DNA of 46,408 nucleotides from Spirochaeta sp. GTDB lineage: Bacteria; Myxococcota_A; UBA9160; UBA4427. A program made the position numbers and the translations under genes. The stretch covers positions 6,973 to 53,380 of the forward strand of contig NZGT01000100.1 in the NCBI GenBank assembly GCA_002691025.1, read 5' to 3'. Position 1 is the stretch's first letter. Every line of letters starts with the position of its first letter. The notes beneath the pieces are model-generated. The model saw only the letters and a program-made list of their open reading frames with translations, was not told where the DNA came from and did not search any database. Of this stretch, positions 16,327-25,887 are shown piece after piece.

Positions 16327-17808
16327 TCAGTCCATATTGGCCAGCAACGACTTCGCGTTCTCGGATTTGTCCAGAAGTTCCTCGACGTGGGCCTGGGTGC
16401 CTTTCAGAGGCTCATTCATCATCACCCTCTTGATGGGATCATCGTCCACACCAAACGAGATCGAATCCCAGTTGACTCCAAAAACCTCGCCCGGATAACG
16501 CCGAAGACACTCACCACGAAAGAAAGCCCGGGTGTCCGCAGGAGGTCTGAAAACTGCATTATTGATCTCTTCATCAGTGCAGATACGTCGCATCTTGCCC
16601 TGGCGTTCGAGCATGTGATAGAGCCCTTTGTCCGGGCGCGTATCATGATATTGAAGATCCATCATCTGGACTTTCGGGTCCTTCCAATCAAGCCCCTGGC
16701 GATCCATGAAGCTCTCGATCAGTGCTTTCTTCGCCACCCAATCAATGCGATCCCTCAGTTCCATGGGATCGCTGGCGAGCAGGGTCATGACTTCTTGCCA
16801 CTCTGCCAGAACCTCGCGAACCGCATCGTCCACGGGGTTCCGCTCGGCATAGGTCAAAGCCATCTCGAGGAATGCAGTCTGGATCTCCACGCCCGTCATC
16901 TTCTTGCCATTATCCAGCTGGATTTCCTGCTTCAAGCTCGGATCGTGGGATACATCCTTGATCGACTGGACGGGGTCTCGCAAAACGAGATCCTGATCAA
17001 TCGCTCCGTCCTCGATCATCGAAAGAATGAGCGCCGTCACACCGCTTCGCAGATAGATCGTATATTCACTCATGTTCGAGTCACCGACGATGATATGAAG
17101 GCGGCGATATTTTTCCCGATCGGCATGCGGCTCATCGCGCGTGTTGATGATCGGACGCTTCACCATCGTATCCAAAGCCACTTCCGTCTCGAAGAAGTCG
17201 GCCCTCTGGCTGATCTGGAAATCGCATCGCTTCGCGCGATTTTCGCTGCCGACCTTGCCGGATCCGCAAAACACCTGCCTGGTCGCAAAAAACGGAAGGA
17301 GATGCTCAACGATACGCTTGAATGACGCTCTACGATCCATGAGATGATTCTCATGGGAGCCATAGCTGTTGCCTTTGTGGTCGCTGTTGTTCTTGTGGAG
17401 GAGCATCAAAGCCCCTTCAGGCAGAAGCTCGGTGGCTTCACGCCGACTGATCTCCATGACACGCTCACCCGCCTTCTCATGCATCACGAGATCACGTGCG
17501 TTGGTCACCTCCGGACAGGAGTACTCGGGATGCGCATGGTCAACGTAATAGCGAGCCCCATTGATCAGCGTCTTGTTGCGGGCAATGTTCTCCTGCTGGT
17601 TGGGCGTATACTTTTCGCCATCCACCTGAAAACCACGAGCATCTGCCAGCGGATTTTCCTGATCGTAATCCCAGAGAATCCGACCTTCCGGATCTTCGCG
17701 ATATGCGTTGACCAGAAGCACGCAGCTGGAAATGGGATCGAAGTCAGGACTATTCTTTACGATAATCCCGTACTCGATCTCTGTGCCCATGATGGTGGGT
17801 ATCGCCAT
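16327..17808 (-). CDS. dop: Depupylase / Pup deamidase Dop
   Basis: Paralogue of PafA that hydrolyses the Pup-substrate isopeptide bond and, where Pup ends in Gln, deamidates it. The 493-residue protein has IMGTEIEYGI at the N-terminus with metal-ligand Glu10, a Dop-loop region with ILWDYDQENPLADARGFQ at 44-61, and the catalytic Asp90 in YYVDHAHPEYSCPE. It also has HKNNSDHKGNSYGSHENHL, NTRDEPHADREKYRRLHII and VGDSNMSEYTIY, and the C-terminal MNEPLKGTQAHVEEL. The Dop-loop and the HAHPEYS variant separate it from PafA. Because Pup here already ends in Glu, depupylation is its likely main task. It lies between mpa (114 bases) and pup (50 bases). Confidence 0.96.
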   Translation of the reverse strand: MAIPTIMGTEIEYGIIVKNSPDFDPISSCVLLVNAYREDPEGRILWDYDQENPLADARGFQVDGEKYTPNQQENIARNKTLINGARYYVDHAHPEYSCPEVTNARDLVMHEKAGERVMEISRREATELLPEGALMLLHKNNSDHKGNSYGSHENHLMDRRASFKRIVEHLLPFFATRQVFCGSGKVGSENRAKRCDFQISQRADFFETEVALDTMVKRPIINTRDEPHADREKYRRLHIIVGDSNMSEYTIYLRSGVTALILSMIEDGAIDQDLVLRDPVQSIKDVSHDPSLKQEIQLDNGKKMTGVEIQTAFLEMALTYAERNPVDDAVREVLAEWQEVMTLLASDPMELRDRIDWVAKKALIESFMDRQGLDWKDPKVQMMDLQYHDTRPDKGLYHMLERQGKMRRICTDEEINNAVFRPPADTRAFFRGECLRRYPGEVFGVNWDSISFGVDDDPIKRVMMNEPLKGTQAHVEELLDKSENAKSLLANMD

Positions 17809-17922
17809 CGAAGCTCCTAAGAAAATCGGTCCCTGGAAAGAATCGATCTCTGCAACAAAATTTGGAATCCAGACTACCGCTCATCCCACAAGCACGAAGG
17901 AATCAAGCCTCCGAAACAACTC

Positions 17923-19767
17923 CTAGAGATATTGACCCTGGCCACCAGTGGTCACGGTCTCGATTGTCTGCTCCTTGCGCTCCATCCCGGTAATCAGGGT
18001 CCGGACATTGATGATCCGCTCACCCTTACGGCCCGAAATTCGAGCCCAATCGTCGGGATTCGTGGTATTCGGCAGATCTTCATTCTCCTTGAACTCTTCG
18101 CGAACGGAATCGATCATATCCTCGTACCGGATACCTCCGTCGCCGTCATCAATCATGCGCTTGACCGCTTTGCGCTTGGCTCGCGCCACAATGTTCTCGA
18201 TCATGGCTCCACTCGCAAAGTCCTTGAAGTAGAAGATTTCCCGCTCGCCCTTCGCGTAGGTCACCTCAAGGAACTTGTTCTCTTCTCCCGTTGAGTACAT
18301 GTTCGCTATGACTTCATCGATCAAGCCAAGACAAACGTCTTCCGCATCGTTTCCATATCGCTCAAAAGCACTCTGGTGGATCGGAAGGTTCGACGTCAGA
18401 TACTTCCTGAAGATTTCCCGTGCCGCCGCACCATCCGGACGCGAGACCTTGACCTTGAGGTCCAGACGTCCCGGCCTGAGCACGGCAGGGTCGATGAGAT
18501 CCTGACGATTACTCGCACCGATCACGATCACATTCTGCAAGGATTCCACGCCGTCAATTTCAGAAAGGAACTGAGCAACCACCGTCGCCTCCATGTCGGA
18601 GGAAACACCGGACCCTCGCATTCGGAAGAGCGAGTCCATCTCGTCGAAGAACACCACCACGGGACTCTCTTCAGAAGCTTTCTCACGAGCCTTCTTGAAG
18701 ACCTCCCGAAGCTTGCTCTCGGTCTCGCCCACATACTTGTTCAGAAGCTCCGGCCCCTTGACATTGAGGAAGAAGGCCGCCGTTTGACGACCTGTCCGCT
18801 TCTCGATCTTCTTGGCCAGGGCGTTCGCTACAGCCTTGGCAATCAGTGTCTTACCACAACCGGGAGGCCCGTAGAGCAAGATGCCCTTGGGCGGATTGAG
18901 TTCATAATCCTGGAAGATCTCAGGATGTAGATACGGCAACTCCACCGAGTCCCGCAAGATCTCGATCTGATCTCCCAAACCTCCGATATCGTCATAGGTC
19001 ACGTCCGGCACTTCTTCGAGCATGACTTCTTCCACGGCCGATTTCGGCATCTTCTCGAATGCATACTGGGTCCGCGGATCCACCATCAATCGATCGCCAA
19101 CTCGAATCTTCTCAGCTCGAAGAGGCTCAGCCAGATTCACGACGCGCTCGTCGTCCGTATGCCCCAGGACCATGACCCTGCTCTCGGAGACCACGTCCGC
19201 CACAGTCACAACCTCGCCGCGCTGCGTATACCCAGCCGCTTCAACAACATTGAAGGCTTCATTGAGAACGACCATCTGGCCCTCCTCAAGCTGGAAGGCA
19301 TCGAGATCGGGGTGGACATTGACTCTCATATTTCGTCCATCCACGAGGATCTCGGCCGTATCATCCTTGTTCGAACGCAAGAAGACCCCATAGGAATTCG
19401 GCGGAGCGCAGAGTTTGTCTACCTCTTCCTTCAGCAACTCGATCTGCTGCTTGGATTCCTGCAGCATGCCCACAAGCTTCTCATTCTGACGTTCAGAATC
19501 CCGATGTTGAACACGGACCTGCTCGTAGCGTCTCCTGAGCGTCTCGAAGTCGGTCAGGAGACGATCCAAACGGTGCCGGAATTCACCGGAGTCGCTCCCG
19601 AAAAACCGCATCGCGTCCTGCAGGTCGTCAGCGCCGCTTTCGCGCCGTCCTTCACCGAAAGGCAAGGACTCGTCCCCTTCCTCTCCCGGTGCAGGAGACA
19701 TACGCCTCATCACGTCTCGTACAAAGCCAGACCGCCCGTTGCCCGAATCAGAATCATGTTCGCTCAT
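17923..19767 (-). CDS. mpa: Proteasomal AAA ATPase Mpa/ARC
   Basis: Hexameric unfoldase that captures pupylated proteins and threads them into the 20S core. The 614-residue protein has a variable acidic N-terminus (1-55) and a coiled coil at about 60-120 that binds the Pup helix. A double OB domain (about 122-245) follows, then the AAA module with Walker A GPPGCGKT at 300-307 and Walker B VVFFDEMD at 371-378. The pore-loop region NVKGPELLNKYVGETE is also visible. It ends in Gln-Tyr-Leu, the HbYX-like tail that docks on the alpha ring, identical to mycobacterial Mpa. GAGGAGAGGG precedes the ATG. It is the first gene of the locus, with operator-like repeats just upstream. Confidence 0.97.
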   Translation of the reverse strand: MSEHDSDSGNGRSGFVRDVMRRMSPAPGEEGDESLPFGEGRRESGADDLQDAMRFFGSDSGEFRHRLDRLLTDFETLRRRYEQVRVQHRDSERQNEKLVGMLQESKQQIELLKEEVDKLCAPPNSYGVFLRSNKDDTAEILVDGRNMRVNVHPDLDAFQLEEGQMVVLNEAFNVVEAAGYTQRGEVVTVADVVSESRVMVLGHTDDERVVNLAEPLRAEKIRVGDRLMVDPRTQYAFEKMPKSAVEEVMLEEVPDVTYDDIGGLGDQIEILRDSVELPYLHPEIFQDYELNPPKGILLYGPPGCGKTLIAKAVANALAKKIEKRTGRQTAAFFLNVKGPELLNKYVGETESKLREVFKKAREKASEESPVVVFFDEMDSLFRMRGSGVSSDMEATVVAQFLSEIDGVESLQNVIVIGASNRQDLIDPAVLRPGRLDLKVKVSRPDGAAAREIFRKYLTSNLPIHQSAFERYGNDAEDVCLGLIDEVIANMYSTGEENKFLEVTYAKGEREIFYFKDFASGAMIENIVARAKRKAVKRMIDDGDGGIRYEDMIDSVREEFKENEDLPNTTNPDDWARISGRKGERIINVRTLITGMERKEQTIETVTTGGQGQYL

Positions 19768-19779
19768 GCCACCCTCTCC

Positions 19780-19798
19780 TCGTTCGTCTCGCTAACGA
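19780..19798. promoter_or_regulatory. Operator-like dyad in front of mpa
   Basis: Read on the minus strand, TCGTTAGCGAGACGAACGA is an imperfect palindrome (TCGTT ... AACGA with inner GCG/CG matches), ending 13 bases before the mpa start. Its 9-base half CGCTAACGA (19790-19798, plus strand) recurs exactly at 19858-19866, 68 bases away. Two copies of a 9-mer in so short a space suggest a regulator binding site for the proteasome operon. The regulator is unknown. Confidence 0.35.
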
Positions 19799-20337
19799 AT
19801 GATTGGATCTAACCTTCAGCCGCTTAAAAAGCAAAGACCGTGCCGACTATTCAATTGCGCTAACGACGACGGCAATCCCTCACAGGCCTTACGAGTTGAA
19901 CCACCGTCCCCACTCCTACTTTCGACCCGATCCCTGCTCGGGTTTAGGACGTATTTCCAGGACGAGGGGTTCCCGGCTGCCGACTCTATTGTGCCAGGGG
20001 GGCAATGACCCGCGGGCGAGGTCACTGGGCGGATTACAAAGCGAGTATCTGCCGGACGCTGAAGAGTCCGGGAATTCAATTCGCAGCGGCTCGTGCCTGG
20101 CCTACGAAGAACACCGAAAGCGGCAAAGTTCCCGAAATTACGCATGTTTTGCCTTAAAAAAGTCTACCCACTGGACTTGGAGTGTCAAGCGTATCCGGCC
20201 GGTTCAATACCCATGCCCCGCTCGAATTCATCAGAAGCCAAATACCAAACGCCAATCCCTGACAGTGACGACAAATTTATAACGATGGTTTACACGGAAC
20301 CCGCCTCAGAAGCGCGGAGATGAACTGCGATGCGCGC

Positions 20338-20353
20338 CCGCAAAGCTTTGCGG
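20338..20353. repeat. 16-base perfect palindrome
   Basis: CCGCAAAGCTTTGCGG is a perfect palindrome in the lolA-mpa gap, 245 bases beyond the lolA stop. It could be a protein-binding site or a hairpin. No T-tract follows on either strand. Confidence 0.4.
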
Positions 20354-20597
20354 AACCCCCCTGAGTTCATTCAAAAGCCGTGAAACAGACCGTCCACTTT
20401 TCCCTACATGCACTCAAATAACTCCGGCATTATTCGTTCCTGCCCCGGTCAACAAAATCGATCTTTTGACTGAGAAGGAGAATGCGCGAAGGATTCGAGA
20501 GGAACTCAACTTCCATGAATAGGAAGAATTGATTCCCTCCATCCACCGTGCTTCCCGGGGGCAAAAGCAAAGTGCGCCCCTCCTCGCCCGTCGCAAA

Positions 20598-21338
20598 TTA
20601 CGGAACACCACCCATATCGATCAGTTCAACATCGTCGGGCTTTCGAAAGACAAACACGGAATCGTCCGGCGATTGATTGAGCACGATCTCACGAAAGCTG
20701 AGAGTGGTCCGATTGCCGAAAAGATCGTAGACGGAAGTCTCGGAAACCAGCCCCGATCGCCGATCGACCGTGGCCCGGATCTTCTCATAACTCGCGGGAT
20801 TCCTGGGGCTCAGCTCCAGTTCAACTCCATCTGAAGAGCAAGCCGTTTCCTCTACCTCGAAGAGATCCCGAAGGCGAGCTTCACCAAGAAGGAACTGAAG
20901 AGCCGCCCCTGCCAGGTAGCCCCGGCCGACAGAAGCACGAGTCACTTGTTTCGCAGCCACATCGTAGATCCAGAGCACCTCGCCATTGCTCACGACCAGA
21001 CTGGGATCGGGATCCCGGTAGCTCCAGCGCATACGGCCAGGCTTCGCCAGAACCACGTTTCCAGCGCTCTCCAATGCCTCTTGAGGCGAAGTGCCGGCCA
21101 GAACAACCGATTCACTGGTCTGCGTGAAGACCGCAGAGAGGGCCTGGATTTCGTTATAGCGCGATTGCATCCGTTCCAGTGCGGCATCGGCATCTCCGCA
21201 AACCGCAGCCGGGTCATCATCCGCAGCCTGTGCATTCATGCCTTCAGCAAGACTGCAGAACACAAGAAGAACGGCAGAGAGCCCGAGAGCCTTCGCCCGG
21301 CAGCGGCCTCGCCTGCGGATTCCCTCAACCACCGACAT
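20598..21338 (-). CDS. lolA: Outer-membrane lipoprotein carrier LolA
   Basis: Periplasmic chaperone that carries lipoproteins from the LolCDE transporter to the outer membrane. The 246-residue precursor has a signal peptide with a basic start and the hydrophobic core LGLSAVLLVFCSLAEG, with likely cleavage after AQA near residue 38. The mature part follows the LolA pattern: a helix with SRYNEIQALSAVFTQTSES, then GNVVLAKPGRMRWSYRDPD, VVSNGEVLWIYDVAAKQV and the late strand-rich VSETSVYDLFGNRTTLSF. It lies 36 bases downstream of ftsK; ftsK-lolA adjacency is common in proteobacteria. Its presence implies an outer membrane. Confidence 0.9.
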   Translation of the reverse strand: MSVVEGIRRRGRCRAKALGLSAVLLVFCSLAEGMNAQAADDDPAAVCGDADAALERMQSRYNEIQALSAVFTQTSESVVLAGTSPQEALESAGNVVLAKPGRMRWSYRDPDPSLVVSNGEVLWIYDVAAKQVTRASVGRGYLAGAALQFLLGEARLRDLFEVEETACSSDGVELELSPRNPASYEKIRATVDRRSGLVSETSVYDLFGNRTTLSFREIVLNQSPDDSVFVFRKPDDVELIDMGGVP

Positions 21339-21374
21339 ATCCCACCTTTACTCGTCGAGTCGATGGAGGGATCT

Positions 21375-23828
21375 TCACTCCTCGCTCGGATCCCGCAAGA
21401 ACACCTCGCGCGAACGAGTGCCCACTTGAGGGCCGATCATGCCATCGCGCTCCATCTGTTCAACCATCCGAGCGGCACGGTTGTATCCGACCTTGAGTCG
21501 ACGCTGGACATAGGAGATCGAAGCATTCCGGGACTCGGCCACCACGGAGACAGCCTGGTCGAACATTTCATCGGCCTCTTCGTCGGCCGCAGGATCCGAA
21601 CCCTCCGCCGATTCTCGGGTGAATTTGACGAGTTCTTCATCAAAGACCGGCTTCCCTTGCTCGCGAAGGAACTCCACGAGTTCAACCACTTCCGACTCAC
21701 TTACGAAGCAGCCGTGCAGTCGCTCCACCAAGGCCGTTCGAGGCGCAAGGAAGAGCATGTCTCCCAGACCCAGGAGGTTCTCCGCCCCCTTCTGGTCGAG
21801 AATCGTTCGCGAGTCGGTGGCCGAGGAAACCTGGAAAGACACCCGAGAGGGGAAATTGGCTTTGATCACACCGGTGAGAACATCGACGCTCGGCCTCTGG
21901 GTTGCCAGAACAAGGTGGATGCCGGCGGCTCTCGCCATCTGGGCCAGCCTCTGAAGCGATTCCTCCACATCCTTCGCCGCCATGACCATCAGGTCAGCCA
22001 ATTCGTCGATAACCACGACAATGTAAGGCATTGTGGCCCAGGCCATCTCTTCGACAACCTCTTCACCATCGGCCGATCGGGTCTTGATCTCGAAGAACTT
22101 GTTACCCGCTTCGATCTGTTCACGCGCCTTGGCGTTGAACTGGGCCACATTACGGACCTGAACCGAGCTCATCATGAGGTAGCGCTCTTCCATCTTGCGC
22201 ACGATGCCCTTGAGCGCTGCCGCCGCCCTCTTGGGGTCTGTCACTACATCCGCAATGAGGTGAGGAATTCCCTGGTAGATCGACAACTCAAGTAGCTTGG
22301 GATCCACAAGAAGAAGCTTCAACTCATCCGGAGTCGCTCGGCAGAGAAGCGAACAGAGGAAGGAATTCAGGAAAACACTCTTCCCCGTTCCCGTTGAACC
22401 CGCGACCAGCAGATGAGGCATCTTGGCCAGGTCAGAACTCGCTGCGTTCCCGAAGATGTCCTTCCCCATCGCCACCGTGATCTCAGAGGGGCTCTTCCTG
22501 AAGCCATCACTTTCCAGAACAGTCCTGAGGTAGACGGTCTCCCTGGAAGGGTTGGGAATCTCGATACCCACCACACTCTTGCCTGGCAAAGGCGCGATGA
22601 TACGAATGGAAATCGCCCGGAGGGCCATGGCGAGATCGTCGGTCAGTCCGACAATCTTGTTCACTTTGACGCCCGGTGCCGGTTCGTATTCATACATGGT
22701 GATGACCGGACCGGGGTGAACCCGAACGACCTTGCCCATCACACCGAAGTCGGAAAGCTTCTTCTCCAGAATCCTGGAATTCATGAGAAGACTTTCGCGA
22801 TCGAAATTCCGTCCTCCCTCAGGCGGTGGCTCGAAAAGGCCTGTATCCGGCAATTGGAACGGGCCGGAGGGGCCTTCTTCCTTGAACTCGAAAGCCTCCT
22901 GCTCCGGCTTCCGTTTGCTGTCATTCTTCTCGCCGTGGTCGATGATCTGCGGATCGTTCGGCGCGGCTCCTCGACGGGCGGGCAACTCCGGTTCCGCATG
23001 GACCGGCTCAAGCTCTTTCTCCTCCTGAACCGGTGCGGCCGTCTTCGGCTCTGGGGGCAATGCGGGCGTTCGGAGTTCTTCGACCCGACTTCGCCGGGCC
23101 CGACGTTCTCTCCACACTCCAAATGCAGTCCAGCTTTCTCCGAGGCGAGTCAACATACCCTCGGTTCCAACCGAAAAGCGACGCCCCAGAAAAGAGAGGC
23201 CCGACCCAAGGCGAGTCCCCAGGACCAGGGCCCGCTCGCCAACCCACGTCGCTCCCGATCCCACAGATGACAAAGCCACCCCTGTGGAAATCCCCGTCAC
23301 GTTCAAAATGCCTAGAACCACCAACATCGCATTGAGCAGGAGCGCGCCCCAATGGCTGAGCAGCAACTGCTCAAAGCCGGCCAGGCGGTCCCCCAGCTGG
23401 CCTCCAAGGGCCGAGCCGAGCCGTCCCGGAGCCAGATCGTTGAGCAGCGGTGGCAGAGTCGCCATCGCCAACATCAACAGGAAAGCGCCAATCCAGACTC
23501 GGGTACCCAACCCCGAAAAACCTCGCCCAATGGACAGGCTCACCCCGAGCAGGGCCATGGCCGCTACCCCGACGACAGATCCCCACCCAAGCAGCCAGAG
23601 CATGCCTCCGCCGAGATTGGCCCCCAGCAGACCGGCCGCATTGGAAACCGGGCCTATTCGGAGCATTGGGTCGGAAGCAGAATACGTCGCGATCGCGAGG
23701 GTGAGCAGCGCCGAAAGGCCCAGAAGCACCACACCGGAAATTTCAGACACGGCAAAACCAACCCAGCCTGATTCATCAGACTGCGATCGCTGCCGGGACC
23801 CTCGCTTCTTGGCTGCTGCTTTAGCCAC
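21375..23828 (-). CDS. ftsK: DNA translocase FtsK
   Basis: Septal motor that pumps chromosome ends apart and activates XerCD at dif. The 817-residue protein has a four-helix membrane N-terminus (about 20-190), a short Pro/Glu-rich linker, and the motor domain with Walker [11 protein letters not shown] near residue 477. Walker B lies at [19 protein letters not shown], followed by [21 protein letters not shown]. The C-terminal winged-helix gamma domain that reads KOPS sequences is present ([20 protein letters not shown]). I chose the GTG at 23826-23828, giving [10 protein letters not shown], with GGGAAG upstream. A TTG eight codons earlier (23852) is the alternative. The linker is short, so it resembles the SpoIIIE-like short FtsK. 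Confidence 0.95.
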   Translation of the reverse strand: MAKAAAKKRGSRQRSQSDESGWVGFAVSEISGVVLLGLSALLTLAIATYSASDPMLRIGPVSNAAGLLGANLGGGMLWLLGWGSVVGVAAMALLGVSLSIGRGFSGLGTRVWIGAFLLMLAMATLPPLLNDLAPGRLGSALGGQLGDRLAGFEQLLLSHWGALLLNAMLVVLGILNVTGISTGVALSSVGSGATWVGERALVLGTRLGSGLSFLGRRFSVGTEGMLTRLGESWTAFGVWRERRARRSRVEELRTPALPPEPKTAAPVQEEKELEPVHAEPELPARRGAAPNDPQIIDHGEKNDSKRKPEQEAFEFKEEGPSGPFQLPDTGLFEPPPEGGRNFDRESLLMNSRILEKKLSDFGVMGKVVRVHPGPVITMYEYEPAPGVKVNKIVGLTDDLAMALRAISIRIIAPLPGKSVVGIEIPNPSRETVYLRTVLESDGFRKSPSEITVAMGKDIFGNAASSDLAKMPHLLVAGSTGTGKSVFLNSFLCSLLCRATPDELKLLLVDPKLLELSIYQGIPHLIADVVTDPKRAAAALKGIVRKMEERYLMMSSVQVRNVAQFNAKAREQIEAGNKFFEIKTRSADGEEVVEEMAWATMPYIVVVIDELADLMVMAAKDVEESLQRLAQMARAAGIHLVLATQRPSVDVLTGVIKANFPSRVSFQVSSATDSRTILDQKGAENLLGLGDMLFLAPRTALVERLHGCFVSESEVVELVEFLREQGKPVFDEELVKFTRESAEGSDPAADEEADEMFDQAVSVVAESRNASISYVQRRLKVGYNRAARMVEQMERDGMIGPQVGTRSREVFLRDPSEE

Positions 23829-24002
23829 GGAAACCAGCTTCCCGGAAAACAAAACACATTTCCCGCAACACTCGCTGCAAAAACTTCATCCCCACCCCCC
23901 AGGAACGGGAAAACATGCCGAGAATACCCCCCTCCAGCGAACCTCGCCATTCGATCCCCCGGGTACAGAGCCCAAAAGGTCACCCTTGACTCTCCGGGCC
24001 TG

Positions 24003-24017
24003 CACAGGAATCCTGTG
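24003..24017. promoter_or_regulatory. Perfect 7-1-7 dyad upstream of ssb
   Basis: CACAGGAATCCTGTG is a perfect inverted repeat around one central base, 33 bases before the ssb ATG, in the ftsK-ssb divergent gap (23829-24050). A TTGACT hexamer lies about 20 bases farther upstream. The position suits an operator overlapping a promoter. A regulator cannot be named. Confidence 0.4.
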
Positions 24018-24050
24018 GCCACTCCCCCTTTGGTCTTGGAGATACCCCCT

Positions 24051-24494
24051 ATGGCAGGCGTCAACAAAGTAATTCTTCTTGGAAATCTCGGTCGGGACCC
24101 TGAACTCCGCTACACGCAGAGTGGTCAGGCGGTGGCCAATTTTACCCTGGCGACCAGTGAAAACTGGAACGACAAGAGCGGCGAGCGGGTGGAAAAAACA
24201 GAGTGGCACCGCGTTGTCGTCTGGGGAAAGGTGGCCGAGCTCTGTTCTCAATATCTTTCGAAAGGGCGATCCGTCTATTTGGAAGGTCGTATCCAGACCC
24301 GTGAGTGGGAAGACAAAGAAGGACAAAAGCGATTCACAACAGAGGTCAACGCACAAACCGTCCAGTTCCTCGGGAGTGGTCGCAACGAAAACAACACTGC
24401 GGGCCCAGGAACGGACATGCCCGCCGGCAATGCGCCCCCGGATACAAGTGGCGGAGGCGGGCCCCCGGCCCCAGGCGACGACATCCCCTTCTAA
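24051..24494 (+). CDS. ssb: Single-stranded DNA-binding protein
   Basis: Tetrameric OB-fold protein that coats single-stranded DNA in replication, repair and recombination. The 147-residue protein starts [20 protein letters not shown] and has [36 protein letters not shown] and [20 protein letters not shown] Gly/Pro-rich linker follows, then the terminal DDIPF, which recruits partner proteins. The ATG at 24051 is preceded by GGAG. An in-frame upstream GTG is possible but would add residues not found in the family. It is divergent from ftsK and convergent with the PilZ gene. The 68-base space to that gene contains a GGGCTTG/CAAGCCC inverted repeat. Confidence 0.97.
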   Translation: MAGVNKVILLGNLGRDPELRYTQSGQAVANFTLATSENWNDKSGERVEKTEWHRVVVWGKVAELCSQYLSKGRSVYLEGRIQTREWEDKEGQKRFTTEVNAQTVQFLGSGRNENNTAGPGTDMPAGNAPPDTSGGGGPPAPGDDIPF

Positions 24495-24562
24495 AGGGGC
24501 TATTCGGGACCTGGAGGGCTTGTCGTTCGACGAAGTCGCTTGCATCCGGGGATCAAACGAAG

Positions 24563-24937
24563 TCAAGCCCGTAGAGTGCGCACCCATCGGTCGATTCGGG
24601 TGCGATCGTCCTTGTGCAACGTTTCGAACTCGACCCCCATGCCCGGAGGGCCCTCCCGGTCACCGAGACTGATTCGCACCACGTGACCGACGGTCTCGAT
24701 CATCTGATCACCACCGGGCAGATTGAAACGCATCATTACCTCGGCTCCCATAGACAGGGGCTGCGACGTTTCAATAAAGAGGCCTCCCTGATTGATGTCG
24801 CGAGAGAACTCCGCAAAGAATTCATCCACCGTGGAGTACTCGACTCGTACGATCAGTTGAGTCCGCTCCGTCTTGCGACGATCTACATCAAGGCGGGTCG
24901 CCTCGGACTGCTGACCTTCTAGAATGACGCTCGCCAT
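24563..24937 (-). CDS. PilZ-domain protein (TIGR02266-like)
   Basis: Small 124-residue protein that is essentially one PilZ domain, the fold that commonly binds cyclic di-GMP. Visible features are an Arg-rich entry (RRKTERTQLIVRVEY), then FSRDINQGGLFIET, where DxNxGG takes the place of the usual DxSxxG, and PGMGVEFETL at the end. This pattern matches the deltaproteobacterial TIGR02266 group, in which ligand binding is often not shown. The Ser-to-Asn change leaves c-di-GMP binding uncertain. The ATG follows GGGAGGG at good spacing. It is the last gene of the minus-strand series starting with the lytic transglycosylase at 31010. Together with pilT, it hints at regulated surface motility. Confidence 0.82.
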   Translation of the reverse strand: MASVILEGQQSEATRLDVDRRKTERTQLIVRVEYSTVDEFFAEFSRDINQGGLFIETSQPLSMGAEVMMRFNLPGGDQMIETVGHVVRISLGDREGPPGMGVEFETLHKDDRTRIDRWVRTLRA

Positions 24938-25048
24938 GGTCTGCCCTCCCCGCTCTAGAAAAATGGGTTGCCTTGTAGATCGGTCATTTCCGGATCGGAC
25001 CTGAGCCCTAAAACCACACAACCCAAAATCTCTTAAAACCTATATAAA

Positions 25049-25804
25049 TCAGTCACTTGGGCCTTCCTCAGGCAGACCACCCTCCTCGCGGAAGCTGTAA
25101 TACCCCTGATCTGCGACCACCACATGATCCACGATACGAATCCCGACCACCTTTCCGGCCTCCACCAACCGACGGGTCACTCGCCGGTCTTCGGCACTGG
25201 GCGCAGGGTCGCCACTGGGATGATTGTGAACAAGAACAAGGCTCGCAGCGGCCTCCCTTACGGCCGACCTGAAAACCTCACGAGGATGGACCAGGCTGGC
25301 ATTGAGTGTGCCTTGCGAGATGATCGACTCCCGGATGACGCGGTTCCGACCATCGAGCAACAGTACTGCGAATTCTTCCTGCTGATGCCACCGCATTCGT
25401 TGAGCGAAATGCTCATACACATCCTCGGCACTTCGAATCATCGCCCCTCTTTCCAAACGACTCTCGGCCAAGCGTCGCCCCAGCTCACGAGACGCCAGAA
25501 TCGAAGCGGACTTCGCAAACCCCATACCGCGACGAGCTGAAAGCTCATTCAATGAAATTTCGGCCAGGCCTGGAATTCCGCCAGCCTCGGACAAGAGTCT
25601 TCGGGAAAGAGTCATCGCGTCTGCATCCCGAGTCCCGGTTCGCAGGATCAAAGCGATCAACTCAGCGTCGGATAGCGAATGAAGCCCCAGGCGGTCCAAC
25701 CTCTCTCGAGGCCCATCCGTGCGTAGACCTTGTGCTCTCTTTACACCGTCGCTCTGTCGTCCTGAGAGCAAAGGAGCGTCAGACGCCGGCTGTGAGTTCT
25801 CCAT
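25049..25804 (-). CDS. radC: RadC family JAB-domain protein
   Basis: The family was once called a DNA-repair protein; its real role is unsettled, and it carries a JAB/MPN metalloprotease-like fold. The 251-residue protein has an N-terminal helix-hairpin-helix UPF0758 part (about 30-115) with LSDAELIALILRTGTRD, and the MPN domain with the metal site HNHPSGDPAPSAED (His193, His195, Asp206). The final segment, VDHVVVADQGYYSFREEG, is typical. It lies between the secreted PEGA-like gene (83 bases) and the PilZ gene (111 bases). Confidence 0.95.
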   Translation of the reverse strand: MENSQPASDAPLLSGRQSDGVKRAQGLRTDGPRERLDRLGLHSLSDAELIALILRTGTRDADAMTLSRRLLSEAGGIPGLAEISLNELSARRGMGFAKSASILASRELGRRLAESRLERGAMIRSAEDVYEHFAQRMRWHQQEEFAVLLLDGRNRVIRESIISQGTLNASLVHPREVFRSAVREAAASLVLVHNHPSGDPAPSAEDRRVTRRLVEAGKVVGIRIVDHVVVADQGYYSFREEGGLPEEGPSD

Positions 25805-25887
25805 CTCGAACCACTCGATCGGAACCAGGGAGAGGAGAGCCTATAGGCTCGCTCTGGCCTCATCCAGGGAGAACACCAGGGCCGCGG

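Larger units (their letters stand above)
19768..20597. other. Gene-poor 830-base region between lolA and mpa
   Basis: No convincing protein or RNA gene was found. It should contain the promoter of the proteasome operon. A weak candidate on the minus strand is TTGCTT-17 bases-TAGATC, near 19810-19840. A 480-base open frame on the plus strand (19803-20282) is uninterrupted, but it starts with TTG without a ribosome site and its product is Arg/Pro/Ser-rich and resembles nothing I know. A weak hairpin (AAGTC/GACTT, 20160-20178) followed by six T residues on the minus strand (20156-20161) could end transcription coming from lolA. I checked for tRNA, tmRNA, RNase P and SRP RNA signatures and saw none. 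Confidence 0.5.

Noticed and set aside
12468-19767. Actinobacterial origin of the whole segment because of the proteasome genes.
   Set aside because: Adjacent lolA, pilT, mreB, etfD and the PilZ type do not fit an actinobacterium, and the composition of the locus looks like its neighbours.
20165-20225. tRNA-like GGTTCAATACCC stretch.
   Set aside because: The flanking bases cannot form a T-arm, and no acceptor or anticodon arm is found.
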